DNA of 60,488 nucleotides, taken from positions 1 to 60,488 of the forward strand of contig NZ_NISU01000004.1 in assembly GCF_002335805.1 (NCBI RefSeq). The letters are read 5' to 3'. This document shows positions 16,696 to 25,027 of the stretch, in pieces. Origin of the DNA: Bacillus sp. FJAT-45350. Its GTDB lineage: Bacteria; Bacillota; Bacilli; Bacillales; NISU01. Position numbers and translations under genes: made by a program. How positions within the stretch are numbered: the stretch's first letter is position 1; each line of letters begins with the position of its first letter. The notes below the pieces were generated by a model. That model searched no databases. It saw only the letters and a list, made by a program, of their open reading frames with translations, and was not told where the DNA came from.

Positions 16696-16718
16696 GAAGA
16701 AACGTTTATTCGAATATT
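16696..16718. repeat. GAAGAAACGTTTATTCGAAT repeat 2, next to the parA start
   Basis: This copy ends directly before the GGAGG ribosome-binding site of parA. A protein bound here would cover the parA promoter or start region, which fits self-regulation by the ParB-like partner as well as a centromere role. Confidence 0.55.
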
Positions 16719-16730
16719 GGAGGTCATTTT

Positions 16731-17525
16731 ATGGCAATTACGATAACGATGGGAATTCAGAAGGGCGGATGTGGTAAGAGTACTACTACTGGGGCTCTAG
16801 CTCATCTGTTAAGTCGAGATGGGTATCGAGTGTTGGCTGTAGATCTAGACTCTCAAGGAAACTTGACCGAACTTCTTGCTCAGCAACCCTCAAATGAATT
16901 TGTTAATCGTTCGGTCCTTGAAGCGATGCAAGAGAATGATGCAGCAAAGTACATTTACTCTATTAATGAAAATATAGACTTGCTACCGGCTAATAACTTC
17001 CTTGCAACATTCCAGCGTTGGTTATATACGGGGAAAACCTATAGTGGTGATTATTTACCTTATTCGGGGAATCCTAGTCTTGTATTAGATAAGGTATTAG
17101 AGCCGCTTCAAGATCAGTATGATTATATAGTTGTAGATACTGCACCAAGTTTAAGTGAGCAGACAACGAATGCACTTTGCATCAGCGATTACGTTGTTGT
17201 AATGTATGAATGCTCGAATTGGTGCTACTCAGCAATCCCTAACTTTTTAGACTCAGTATATGTAGCACAGGAATTAAGTAAACATGATTTACAGATAGCT
17301 GGAATTCTAAGAACAATGAATGATGTTCGTCGCAGTGATGCAAAGGCATTCAACGAAATGATCGAAGAAGACTACCCAGAGCTTGTATTCAAAACAGTGA
17401 TTACAAGAAAAGCTCCAACAGGGAGACTTTCACTCTATGGATTTGAAGACAATAGTGAATTAAGGCAAGCGTTAGATCAATATGAAAGCTTTTATAAGGA
17501 GTTGTTAGAACGTGTCAAGAATTGA
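16731..17525 (+). CDS. parA: ParA-type plasmid partition ATPase
   Basis: The 264-residue protein is a Walker-type ATPase that moves plasmid copies along the nucleoid. The deviant Walker A motif KGGCGKST is at residues 11-18, VDLDSQGN at 37-44 is the A' motif, and YDYIVVDTAPS at 130-140 is Walker B. There is no N-terminal DNA-binding domain, so it is a short ParA of the type Ib kind that pairs with a small ribbon-helix-helix partner. That partner follows with a 14-base overlap. The start is ATG behind GGAGG. Two 23-bp repeats precede it and probably serve as partition and control sites. Confidence 0.92.
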   Translation: MAITITMGIQKGGCGKSTTTGALAHLLSRDGYRVLAVDLDSQGNLTELLAQQPSNEFVNRSVLEAMQENDAAKYIYSINENIDLLPANNFLATFQRWLYTGKTYSGDYLPYSGNPSLVLDKVLEPLQDQYDYIVVDTAPSLSEQTTNALCISDYVVVMYECSNWCYSAIPNFLDSVYVAQELSKHDLQIAGILRTMNDVRRSDAKAFNEMIEEDYPELVFKTVITRKAPTGRLSLYGFEDNSELRQALDQYESFYKELLERVKN

Positions 17526-17790
17526 TGATATTAAAAATCGAAAAAGACAACAAAAACAAGTCTCACCATCACATGCATTATCAGAACCAATAAACGAAGA
17601 AAACAACGTTGTTAGAAAGGAAGAAAGGAATATGACAACAAAAGAAGAAACGAAAGTTGAAAGAAAGCGTGTGTCATTCGATATTAGAACCGACTTACAT
17701 AAAGAACTAAAGATGCAATCGCTGATTCAGGAGAAGAATATTTATATATTGATTGAAGAAGCGTTGGAGGAGTATTTAAAGAAAGATTAA
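17512..17790 (+). CDS. parB: ParB-like ribbon-helix-helix partition protein
   Basis: The 92-residue protein starts with GTG inside the end of parA. The first half is charged and probably disordered, and could contact ParA (DDIKNRKRQQK). Residues 52-90 (KRVSFDIRTDLHKELKMQSL..EKNIYILIEEALEEYLKK) form a ribbon-helix-helix DNA-binding domain. It should bind the repeats upstream of parA. A start-less copy of its C-terminal part lies at 34821-34941. Confidence 0.85.
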   Translation: MSRIDDIKNRKRQQKQVSPSHALSEPINEENNVVRKEERNMTTKEETKVERKRVSFDIRTDLHKELKMQSLIQEKNIYILIEEALEEYLKKD

Positions 17791-17935
17791 TAGGAATTAA
17801 AGAGAAACTTGTATTAAATAGTTTTCAAAGTAAGCATAAGCTATCTACAACTATTATAGAAACAACATTGAACAGGAACAATTGTGATATATTATTGATT
17901 CATAATTTAAAAGCTGTATTAGGAGTGAGTCTATA

Positions 17936-18361
17936 ATGTCAAAAAAAATGAAAAGTATCCTTACGCATGTTGCAATAACCTCAGCACTTGATGCAGCTGT
18001 ACAAAAAGCAGACGAGTTAGGAATAAAAGTCTGTATAGCTATTGTTGATGATGGAGGAAACCTTAAAGGTTTTATTAAAATGGACGGTGCAAATTTAATA
18101 CCTAGCCAAATTGCACAAGATAAAGCCTACACAGCTGCTGGTTTTGGACTACCGACATCTGATTGGTATCCAAAAATTAAAGACAAACCAGCTTTGTTAC
18201 ATGGGATTGTTCATACTGATCGAATGACTATTTACGGTGGAGGCCTACCCATTTACATAGAAGAAGATTTAGTTGGTGGAGTAGGTGTTTCAGGAGGAAC
18301 AGGCGAGCAAGATATTATGTGTGCCGAAGCAGCACTAAATATACTGTTAAACGATAAATAA
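17936..18361 (+). CDS. GlcG/HbpS-family protein
   Basis: The 141-residue protein belongs to the GlcG/HbpS/PduO C-terminal family. It begins with a helix (ITSALDAAVQKADELGI), then VCIAIVDDGGNLKGFIKMDGA, AQDKAYTAAGFGLPT, and the glycine-rich GGGLPIYIEEDLVGGVGVSGGTGEQD near the end. Members bind haem, cobalamin or small organic acids, and many have no proven role. The ATG follows AGGAGTGAG. It has its own terminator at 18385. It stands just before the catabolic block, which is a common place for this family, but a joint function is not shown. Confidence 0.88.
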   Translation: MSKKMKSILTHVAITSALDAAVQKADELGIKVCIAIVDDGGNLKGFIKMDGANLIPSQIAQDKAYTAAGFGLPTSDWYPKIKDKPALLHGIVHTDRMTIYGGGLPIYIEEDLVGGVGVSGGTGEQDIMCAEAALNILLNDK

Positions 18362-18384
18362 AATATAGAATTATTTGTTTACTA

Positions 18385-18437
18385 AAAACATCTGTTTGTT
18401 GCGGAGAGTTCTTTCTGCAGAAAACAGATGTTTTTTT
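18385..18437 (+). terminator. Terminator after the GlcG/HbpS gene
   Basis: Arms AAACATCTGTTT and AAACAGATGTTT with a 24-base loop are followed by TTTTTTTGTTTT. Confidence 0.75.
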
Positions 18438-18610
18438 GTTTTAGAAAAGCATGTTTTCAAAAGTTTGAAGTATGTCTAAGCATTTGAAACAACAGCTATC
18501 CTACGTTCAAATAACAGTCAAATAAAAGCTTTATGAGTGATAGTTAGAAAGTACGTACTAATTTTGTCAGATTAAATTACAGGAATTTTTAGAAATTTTA
18601 AAAAGTTCTA

Positions 18611-18640
18611 TTGACTTTACCTTTGCAACATATTTACAAT
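18611..18640 (+). promoter_or_regulatory. SigA-type promoter of the ABC importer operon
   Basis: TTGACT and TACAAT are separated by 18 bases, about 175 bases before the substrate-binding protein. The promoter of the catabolic operon at 24276-24304 has nearly the same -10 context (TTTACAATGT). Confidence 0.6.
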
Positions 18641-18650
18641 GTAAATTATA

Positions 18651-18674
18651 AAAACGTAGTTTTATATAAAAAAC
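18651..18674. promoter_or_regulatory. Motif shared with the cupin-operon promoter
   Basis: AAAACGTAGTTTTATATA with an A-rich tail, just after the -10 box, closely matches AAAACATAGTTTCGTATT at 24317-24340, which sits in the same place relative to its promoter. The IclR protein encoded between the two operons is the natural candidate to bind both. Confidence 0.5.
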
Positions 18675-18750
18675 AAGGAAAGGGGTTGCAAAGGTAATTT
18701 ACTATTTTATTGCTAACTGTCTAGCAAATTGGTTGGTAAAAATCACCTGA

Positions 18751-18764
18751 TGTAAGCGCTTACT
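18751..18764. promoter_or_regulatory. cre-like box (CcpA site)
   Basis: TGTAAGCGCTTACT matches the cre consensus TGWAARCGYTWNCW except possibly at the last base. It lies between the promoter and the substrate-binding protein gene, so a bound CcpA would act as a roadblock. Confidence 0.6.
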
Positions 18765-18816
18765 TTATATTATCTTACAATGTAAAAAAAATTACTCAAT
18801 GAATGGAGTTGTAAAC

Positions 18817-19842
18817 ATGAAAAATAACTTATTACTTTGCTGTATTACGGCATTACTAGCTATTATTTTAATTGGTTGCTCAAGTTCTGGTTCAAGTTCA
18901 AGTTCTAGTGAATCAACCGGAGGCAGTGAAACTTCTGAAGAGAACAGTCCTGTAGAAATTCGATTTGGAGGTGGCTACGCTGCTGAGGAACCGTTTTGGT
19001 TACTTGAAATTGCCGATGATACTTTAGCTCCAAATTTAGGTAAAACGTACACATTAGATGTTTCACAGTTTAGAGCAAATGCGGATCGTTTAAACGCTTA
19101 CCAAGCCGGTCAACTAGATGGGGGTTCGTTAGGTCAAGCCGCTTCTATGATTGCTAGTGAACAAGGCGTTGAAATGAAAGTAGTAGCAGGTCTTACAAAA
19201 GATACACCAAATGAAGGATTTAATAATGCTTTCATGGCTTTAGCTGATTCAGATATTAATAGTGTTGAAGACTTGAAAGGAAAAACAATTGGTTTATCTG
19301 ACTTTAGAGCACCAGCAGATTTCTGGGCTAGAAATGCACTTCGTTCTGCTGGGTTAGAACCTGATAGAGATGTAAGTTATGCAATTACTCCTATTCCAGC
19401 AATGACCGAAGCTGTTAAAGCAGGTCGAATTGATGTTGGTCTGTTCCCTCAGCCTTTTGCAGCAGCAGCTGAAGCATCTGGCGAGTTCAAAATCGTATTT
19501 ACATCAAAAACAGGTGTTCCAGTTGATGAAGATTTCTTAGTAATCTTCTTAAATCCAACATTTATTGAGGAAAATGAAAGTGCGGTACGAGATTTCTTAG
19601 CAGATTACACAGCAGTAGTAGAGTATTACATGGAAAATGGTGAAGAAGCAAGACAAATGCTAATTGATGCAGGCAAAGTAGACGCGGATCCGGAAATTTA
19701 CGTAGGCATGACAGATAGCAATCGTTCAGCATATTTAGAAGTAGATGCTTGGCCAGAAATCCAACAAATGATGCTGAAAGATGGTTGGCTTTCATCAGAA
19801 GTAGACCTTGATGAATTAATTGATATATCTCTATTACCTTAA
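18817..19842 (+). CDS. NitT/TauT-type ABC importer, substrate-binding lipoprotein
   Basis: The 341-residue protein is a lipoprotein (lipobox LIGC, Cys21) with a Ser-rich linker and an NMT1/SsuA-like binding fold: YQAGQLDGGSLGQAAS, EDLKGKTIGLSDF and AVKAGRIDVGLFPQPFA. Homologues bind nitrate, sulfonates, thiamine precursors, or aromatic acids such as phthalate. The ATG at 18817 follows GGAG and is preferred to the ATG at 18799. It is the first gene of an importer operon with an ATPase, two permeases and a hydrolase. The ligand is probably the substrate of the catabolic genes that follow. Confidence 0.88.
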   Translation: MKNNLLLCCITALLAIILIGCSSSGSSSSSSESTGGSETSEENSPVEIRFGGGYAAEEPFWLLEIADDTLAPNLGKTYTLDVSQFRANADRLNAYQAGQLDGGSLGQAASMIASEQGVEMKVVAGLTKDTPNEGFNNAFMALADSDINSVEDLKGKTIGLSDFRAPADFWARNALRSAGLEPDRDVSYAITPIPAMTEAVKAGRIDVGLFPQPFAAAAEASGEFKIVFTSKTGVPVDEDFLVIFLNPTFIEENESAVRDFLADYTAVVEYYMENGEEARQMLIDAGKVDADPEIYVGMTDSNRSAYLEVDAWPEIQQMMLKDGWLSSEVDLDELIDISLLP

Positions 19843-19856
19843 TTAAAGAAAGAGCC

Positions 19857-19879
19857 TGAGAGGATATCATGTCCTCTCA
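19857..19879 (+). promoter_or_regulatory. Intercistronic stem-loop after the binding-protein gene
   Basis: TGAGAGGA and TCCTCTCA pair around a 7-base loop with no T-run after them. Such hairpins often protect the binding-protein transcript and keep ATPase and permease levels lower. Confidence 0.5.
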
Positions 19880-19907
19880 AGCATAAATACCAAGGAGGGA
19901 ATGCTCG

Positions 19908-20717
19908 ATGGCAACTAAAATACCAGCAATACAGATTGAAAATTTACGAAAAGTGTATACTTCAAAAAAAGAAGAAGTACTTGCTATTAAAGATATTAGT
20001 TTAGATATCCCTGAGGGAAAGTTTGTAAGTATTGTCGGTCCAAGTGGATGTGGAAAAAGTACATTCTTACACATTGTTGGTGGTTTTATCCCTAAAACAT
20101 CTGGAACAGTTCGTATTAGAGGAAAAGAAGTAGAAAAGCCAGGTCCCGATCGTGGGATGATGTTTCAAGAATCTGCCCTGTTCCCTTGGAAAAACATATT
20201 TGATAACGTTGCATGGGGTCTAGAAATTCAAGGAAGACCAAAGGCCGAAGTTAAGGAAGTAGTAGAGCGTTATTTAAAACTCGTTCACTTATGGGACTTC
20301 AGAGATCATTTGCCTTCTCAGCTTTCAGGTGGGATGAAACAAAGGGTTTCTCTAGCGCGAGTATTGGCATTTAACCCAGATGTACTACTAATGGATGAAC
20401 CATTTGGTGCGTTGGATGCCCAAACAAGAGAAGAAATGCAAGTTGAATTACAAAGAATTTGGAGCGAATCTAAAAAGAGTGTTCTATTTGTCACACATGA
20501 TATTGAGGAAGCTGTTTTCTTAAGTGATTTCGTTGTTGTTTTATCAGGAAGACCAGGTGAAATTTCAGAAATCATTGATATTAAATTTGAAAGACCACGT
20601 GATTTAAGCTTATACAAATCAGCTGAATTTAGAGATTATCGCAATCATATTTGGGATTTATTACATGAGGAGCGCCGCACTCCAGATGTTACCATCCCGG
20701 AGGCTGCCAATGGATAA
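19908..20717 (+). CDS. NitT/TauT-type ABC importer, ATPase
   Basis: The 269-residue protein energises the importer. Walker A GPSGCGKST is at residues 44-52, the signature LSGGMKQRVSLAR lies near 138, Walker B is VLLMDEPFGALDAQTR, and the switch histidine is in LFVTHDIEEAVFLSD. It resembles SsuB and TauB. The start is ATG behind AAGGAGGG. The end overlaps the first permease gene by 8 bases. Confidence 0.93.
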   Translation: MATKIPAIQIENLRKVYTSKKEEVLAIKDISLDIPEGKFVSIVGPSGCGKSTFLHIVGGFIPKTSGTVRIRGKEVEKPGPDRGMMFQESALFPWKNIFDNVAWGLEIQGRPKAEVKEVVERYLKLVHLWDFRDHLPSQLSGGMKQRVSLARVLAFNPDVLLMDEPFGALDAQTREEMQVELQRIWSESKKSVLFVTHDIEEAVFLSDFVVVLSGRPGEISEIIDIKFERPRDLSLYKSAEFRDYRNHIWDLLHEERRTPDVTIPEAANG

Positions 20718-21477
20718 AAAATTTCAAAAAATCGCAATTATTGAAGTTAGTGTTATTTTAATTGTTTGGGAGCTGTTGGCGTTTTTTCAATGGATCCCAA
20801 CCTATCTTTCTAGTCCATCAATTATCTTAGGTACCATGTGGGAGTTAATGAAAACAGGGGACATTTTTAGCCATGCGGGCTCAAGCCTTTATCGTTCATT
20901 CTTTGGTTTTTTGATTGTAGCAACAGTTGGGGTAACTTTTGGTATCGTAGCGGGTTACTATCGTAAAATCGGTGACTTCTTTGATCCAATTATCAATGCA
21001 ATCAATCCGATTCCTAAAATCGCCTTGTTACCTATACTTATGGTTTGGTTTGGAATGTCAGATTTTACACGAATCCTTATTATTTTTCTAACGGCATTTT
21101 TCCCAACCTTTGTTGCAACGAGAGATGGGGTTCGCTCAGTTAAACAAGTCTTTTTATGGGCAAGGGAAAATATGGGGGCTAATCGCTTTCAACTTCTTTA
21201 TAAAGTGGCCTTTCCGGCGACACTTCCGAAAATATTCGATGGTTTAAGGGTATCTCTTGGACTGACATTTGTCATGATGTTCTCATCTGAAATTATCGGT
21301 GCCTCTAATGGTTCAGGTCTTGGGTTTTTAATTTTAAATGCTGATCTGGTAGGAAGAACAGATATCATGTTTGCTGCTGTGGCTTTTATAGGAATGTTGG
21401 GCTTTATATTTGATCGCATTTTATTAAAGGTTCGTAGTAGAGTGCTTTGGTGGGATGAAGATGGAAAGAAAGTCTAA
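20710..21477 (+). CDS. ABC importer permease 1
   Basis: The 255-residue inner-membrane protein has about six helices. The BPD_transp_1 coupling loop lies near WARENMGANRFQLLYKVAFPATLPKIFDGLRV. The ATG at 20710 follows CGGAGG and overlaps the ATPase stop, which suggests coupled translation. It pairs with permease 2 (21520) to form a heterodimeric channel. Confidence 0.9.
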   Translation: MDKKFQKIAIIEVSVILIVWELLAFFQWIPTYLSSPSIILGTMWELMKTGDIFSHAGSSLYRSFFGFLIVATVGVTFGIVAGYYRKIGDFFDPIINAINPIPKIALLPILMVWFGMSDFTRILIIFLTAFFPTFVATRDGVRSVKQVFLWARENMGANRFQLLYKVAFPATLPKIFDGLRVSLGLTFVMMFSSEIIGASNGSGLGFLILNADLVGRTDIMFAAVAFIGMLGFIFDRILLKVRSRVLWWDEDGKKV

Positions 21478-21519
21478 CATACGGTCTTATAAAAAATCTA
21501 GCAGTAATGAGGTGACGAC

Positions 21520-22272
21520 ATGACAAAAAAACTAGTGAAGAAACTCTTTAAATATCAATCACTCATTTTATTTTTTGTACTCTGGGAGTTAATTGCCCTT
21601 TCTGGCATGATAAATGAACGACTATTCCCTTCTTTCTTGACCGTGCTAGGTGTGGCATTTGAAACGATGACGCAAGGTATGTTTTGGGATAATTTGTCTG
21701 TTACGATGTACCGGGTCATTGTTGGCTTTTTAATTGCTGCAGTAATCGGGGTTCCATTAGGGTTGATGATGAGTCGATACAATTTACTAAACTCATTAAT
21801 GCAACCAATGCTTTCAATTAGCTACCCGATTCCTCGTGTTGCCTTATATCCAATCTTGGTATTTATACTTGGTATCGGATCAGGGTCTAAGATTTTGCTT
21901 ATTGCATTAGAGTGCTTGTTCCCTATCGTCATTAGTACGTATTATGGTGCATTGCGAGTCAATCATCTTTATGTATGGGCAGCTCAAAATATGGGAGCCA
22001 ATGATAGAAAAATGTTTTGGAAAGTGTTATTACCTGCAACGATCCCTTCGATTTTTACAGGCTTCCGAATTGCTGTACCGCTGGCATTAATCATTGCTGT
22101 CTTGACTGAAATGATTAGTTCAACGAAAGGGATGGGCTACATGCTGAGTTTTATGTCATCAACCCTCGTACAGGAGAACGTACTTGCCATTGTTTTATTA
22201 ATTGGAACTGTTGGTTATTTGTTAAGTGCCTGCCTTGACTTGATCCAGCATAAATTTGTTTTTTGGAAGTGA
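21520..22272 (+). CDS. ABC importer permease 2
   Basis: The 250-residue membrane protein is a paralogue of permease 1, with the coupling motif AAQNMGANDRKMFWKVLLPATIPSIFTGFRIAV and about six helices. The start is ATG behind GAGGTGAC. Two different permeases in one NitT/TauT system are less usual than one but occur in sulfonate- and aromatic-type importers. Confidence 0.9.
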   Translation: MTKKLVKKLFKYQSLILFFVLWELIALSGMINERLFPSFLTVLGVAFETMTQGMFWDNLSVTMYRVIVGFLIAAVIGVPLGLMMSRYNLLNSLMQPMLSISYPIPRVALYPILVFILGIGSGSKILLIALECLFPIVISTYYGALRVNHLYVWAAQNMGANDRKMFWKVLLPATIPSIFTGFRIAVPLALIIAVLTEMISSTKGMGYMLSFMSSTLVQENVLAIVLLIGTVGYLLSACLDLIQHKFVFWK

Positions 22273-22297
22273 TTGATTACGAAGGAGGTAAAAACTA

Positions 22298-23116
22298 ATG
22301 CCATTTGTTAAAGCAGGTGAACTAGATATTCACTATTCTATAGAAGGAACCGGTGAACCGCTTGTATTATTGCATGGGCTTGGGAATAACTCACGTTCTT
22401 GGAAAAAGCAACTAGAGGGGTTAAAAGAACACTTTACTGTCATCGCCTGGGATGCACCAGGATACGGAGCGAGCTCTGATCCAACGGAGGAATTTCAAAC
22501 GTTTGGTCAGTTTGCACAAGTCCTCCATGATTTCGTGGAGGCTTTGCCTTTCGAATCAATTTATTTACTTGGCCATTCTATGGGTTCTGCCATTGCAGTA
22601 GAATTTTGCTCGAGATATCCAGATAAAGTGAAGGCTCTCATCTTAGCGAGCTCTACTCGTGGAAGTTATGCATTAACTGCGGAAGAAAATAAGAAAAAGC
22701 TTGAACAACGTCACCAGATGATTGACACATTACCAGGAGTGGAAATTGCCAAAAGACGTGTTCCTAATCTACTTTCTCCCTATGCACCTGCAGATGTTCA
22801 TAAAGAAGCTGAGGAGATTATGTCTCAAGTCCGACCAGCTGGGTATCGTTCTGTAGCCAACTCATTGTTTCATTTGAATCCAAATGATATGGTCAAAACC
22901 ATTCAAGCACCGACGTTGGTTATTTGTGGGGAATTAGATAAAGTAACTCCTGTATCCGAGTCTGAATACTTTCATCAAGAAATTTCAAACTCTTCCATGA
23001 GTATTATAAAAAAGACAGGGCACTTGTGTTACCAGGAAGATCCAGAAGGGTTTAACCGGTTAATCGTGCATTTTTTACACAAGAAACAAGATGCCCTAGA
23101 ATCAAGCGTTAAATAG
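22298..23116 (+). CDS. Alpha/beta hydrolase, possible meta-cleavage product hydrolase
   Basis: The 272-residue enzyme shows the HG motif LVLLHGLGNN (oxyanion hole), the nucleophile elbow GHSMGS (Ser94), Asp214 in GELDKVTP and His242 in KTGHLCYQ. C-C bond hydrolases that act after extradiol ring cleavage (BphD, MhpC type) have this layout, and an extradiol-type dioxygenase is encoded downstream at 25028. Esterase or lactonase activity on the imported compound is the alternative. The start is ATG behind GAAGGAGG. It is the last gene of the importer operon. Confidence 0.8.
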   Translation: MPFVKAGELDIHYSIEGTGEPLVLLHGLGNNSRSWKKQLEGLKEHFTVIAWDAPGYGASSDPTEEFQTFGQFAQVLHDFVEALPFESIYLLGHSMGSAIAVEFCSRYPDKVKALILASSTRGSYALTAEENKKKLEQRHQMIDTLPGVEIAKRRVPNLLSPYAPADVHKEAEEIMSQVRPAGYRSVANSLFHLNPNDMVKTIQAPTLVICGELDKVTPVSESEYFHQEISNSSMSIIKKTGHLCYQEDPEGFNRLIVHFLHKKQDALESSVK

Positions 23117-23316
23117 GTGGCCAAGCAGTTGGTTTGTATACAATCATGGATACTCCTCTATATTAATGAAGACTTTGGAGATATAAATTCGGTATATAGA
23201 GGGATAGACTGAAAGATAGGTTTAAAAAGAAATTTTGATATAATTTACTAGATAAAAATCCTTATTTTATCGAGGTTGTATCTCTGATGCAAGTATTTAT
23301 AGATGGAGGTTAAAAA
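23117..23316. other. Gap between importer operon and IclR gene
   Basis: The gap holds no gene. It is AT-rich and probably contains the iclR promoter, but no clear -35/-10 pair stands out. Confidence 0.4.
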
Positions 23317-24102
23317 ATGGAAAAAAATGAAAAAGACAAATATCTATCCAATTCGTTAGTAAGAGGATTAGAAATCTTAAAAATGTTTACTCCAGAAAAT
23401 CCAACGTATTCCTTAGCTGAAATATCTCAAAATTTAGGGGTGAGTCGTACTGTTCCCTATCGTTTTCTTTATACACTTCAGACTTTAGGATATTTATACC
23501 AGGATGAGGTAACAAAACGGTATGGACTAACACCGAAAGTCTTAGAACTAGGTTATTCATATTTAAACACACTACAATTGCCTGACATCGCTAAGCCGTA
23601 CATGGAAGAATTAAGAGACCATACAAAGTTTTCTACCCATTTAGGGTTACTCGAAGGACATGAGGTGGTCTATGTTTCAAGGGTGCCTAATATTGGAGTG
23701 ACAACGGTAACAATTAATATAGGATCGAGACTTCCTGCACATGCAACAGCTATGGGCAAATGTTTATTATCCTATTTAACAGAAGAGCAGCTTTATGCAA
23801 AATTTGCAGGCGTCGAGCTAAAACAATTCACCCAGAGAACGAAAACATTACCTAAAGATTTACTGTCTGAATTAGAAGAGATAAAAGAAAAGGGTTATGC
23901 GATTAGTGATGGGGAGTTTGAAGCTGAAATCCGTTCTGTGGCTGCTCCAATTGTTAAAAATAATCAAGTTATTGCCGCTATTAACATTGCAGCACCAAAA
24001 GCAGAATTAAGAGAAGAAAATCTTGAGAGTATCATTCAAGAAGTAGTTCATTGTGCTACACAGATCTCAAAGATTTCAAGCTATAGCTTTAGTATCACTT
24101 AA
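23317..24102 (+). CDS. IclR-family transcriptional regulator
   Basis: The 261-residue protein has an N-terminal winged helix-turn-helix (residues about 12-72: LVRGLEILKMFTPENPTYSLAEISQNLGVSRTVPYRFLYTLQ) and a C-terminal ligand-binding domain with INIGSRLPAHATAMGKCLLSYL and ISDGEFEAEIRSVAAPI. IclR proteins commonly control aromatic degradation operons and sense pathway compounds. It lies between the importer operon and the catabolic operon, whose promoters share a motif (18651 and 24317). The start is ATG behind GATGGAGG, and a terminator follows at 24132. Confidence 0.92.
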   Translation: MEKNEKDKYLSNSLVRGLEILKMFTPENPTYSLAEISQNLGVSRTVPYRFLYTLQTLGYLYQDEVTKRYGLTPKVLELGYSYLNTLQLPDIAKPYMEELRDHTKFSTHLGLLEGHEVVYVSRVPNIGVTTVTINIGSRLPAHATAMGKCLLSYLTEEQLYAKFAGVELKQFTQRTKTLPKDLLSELEEIKEKGYAISDGEFEAEIRSVAAPIVKNNQVIAAINIAAPKAELREENLESIIQEVVHCATQISKISSYSFSIT

Positions 24103-24131
24103 GTATGAAAATCACTAGGTATGTATCTAGT

Positions 24132-24180
24132 ATAGCCCCCCTTTTTTTGTAAAATTCCAAACAAGAAAGGGGGGCTATTT
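24132..24180 (+). terminator. Terminator of the IclR gene
   Basis: ATAGCCCCCCTTT pairs with AAAGGGGGGCTAT around a long loop and is followed by TTTTCAT. The stem is strong and nearly symmetric, so it may work in both directions. Confidence 0.75.
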
Positions 24181-24275
24181 TCATAACTATGAATTTTTAT
24201 TATAGGTAAATAATTGTTACTAATCAGTCTAATAAAAAAATAGGTAAATAATTCTAACAATTTTGATAACTTCCG

Positions 24276-24304
24276 TTGACATTTAATTAACTCTTTTTTA
24301 CAAT
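24276..24304 (+). promoter_or_regulatory. SigA promoter of the aromatic catabolic operon
   Basis: TTGACA and TACAAT are separated by 17 bases, a near-consensus promoter, 115 bases before the cupin gene. No other promoter of this quality is seen up to 34432, so the ten genes that follow may be one transcript. Confidence 0.75.
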
Positions 24305-24316
24305 GTGTATATAGTT

Positions 24317-24340
24317 AAAACATAGTTTCGTATTTAAAAC
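24317..24340. promoter_or_regulatory. Motif shared with the importer promoter
   Basis: AAAACATAGTTTCGTATT and the following TAAAAC correspond to the motif at 18651-18674 at the same distance downstream of the -10 box. This is a candidate IclR-family operator. Confidence 0.5.
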
Positions 24341-24419
24341 ACATCGAACTTATTAATATAAATAAGTGTTAAAAACGCTTATTTATAAAGTTTAATTTAT
24401 TTAAAAGGGAGAGATTGAT

Positions 24420-24953
24420 ATGGCTGAAGAACTTAACATTCAAGAATTTGAAAAGAAATATGTTGCTAGATTAAGTGAACGTAAATTAGATTGGAACGTA
24501 CTGGCGTTCCAAGAGGAAGTAGATGCAAGATACCGTCGAGCGCAAATGCGTTACATTGGGCGAGGAGCTACTGCAAACAATGACTCTAGTGTCATTCAAG
24601 CTGAACATTTTACATTAAGCACAATGGTATTGCCCCCAGGTTGTATTGGACCACTCCACTTACACTCTGATGTAGAAGAAGTATTTTTCGTGTTACAAGG
24701 GAAGATCACAGCTCTTCTTCAACAGGATGGGAAGGATTACGAAATCCAACTTGATACAAGGGATTGCATTAGTTGTCCACCAGGTATTCACCGCGGAGTT
24801 CGAAATGATGGGAATGAAGATGCGTTGATGCTCGTTATGTTAGGTTCACCAAAGCCTCAATTACCAAGCTATCCTGAAGGTAGTGAGCTTGAAGAGTTAC
24901 GAATTCAACGTGCGAAAGAAAGAGACGCGATTATCCAACAAGCTGATAAATAA
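24420..24953 (+). CDS. Cupin-domain protein
   Basis: The 177-residue protein has a single cupin barrel. Motif 1 is in PPGCIGPLHLHSDVEEVFFVLQGK (His-x-His and Glu ligands, about residues 76-98) and motif 2 is CPPGIHRGVRNDG (about 120-132). The N-terminus (about 60 residues) is helical and has no known motif. Single-domain cupins in aromatic clusters can be dioxygenases, isomerases or non-catalytic sensors. All metal ligands seem present. It is the first gene of the catabolic operon, with ATG behind AAGGGAGAG. Confidence 0.82.
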   Translation: MAEELNIQEFEKKYVARLSERKLDWNVLAFQEEVDARYRRAQMRYIGRGATANNDSSVIQAEHFTLSTMVLPPGCIGPLHLHSDVEEVFFVLQGKITALLQQDGKDYEIQLDTRDCISCPPGIHRGVRNDGNEDALMLVMLGSPKPQLPSYPEGSELEELRIQRAKERDAIIQQADK

Positions 24954-25027
24954 AGAAATGTAAAGAAATATGGAGTTCGACCTAGAACTCCATATTTCAA
25001 AAAATTATGAAAAGAGGTGTTTACACA

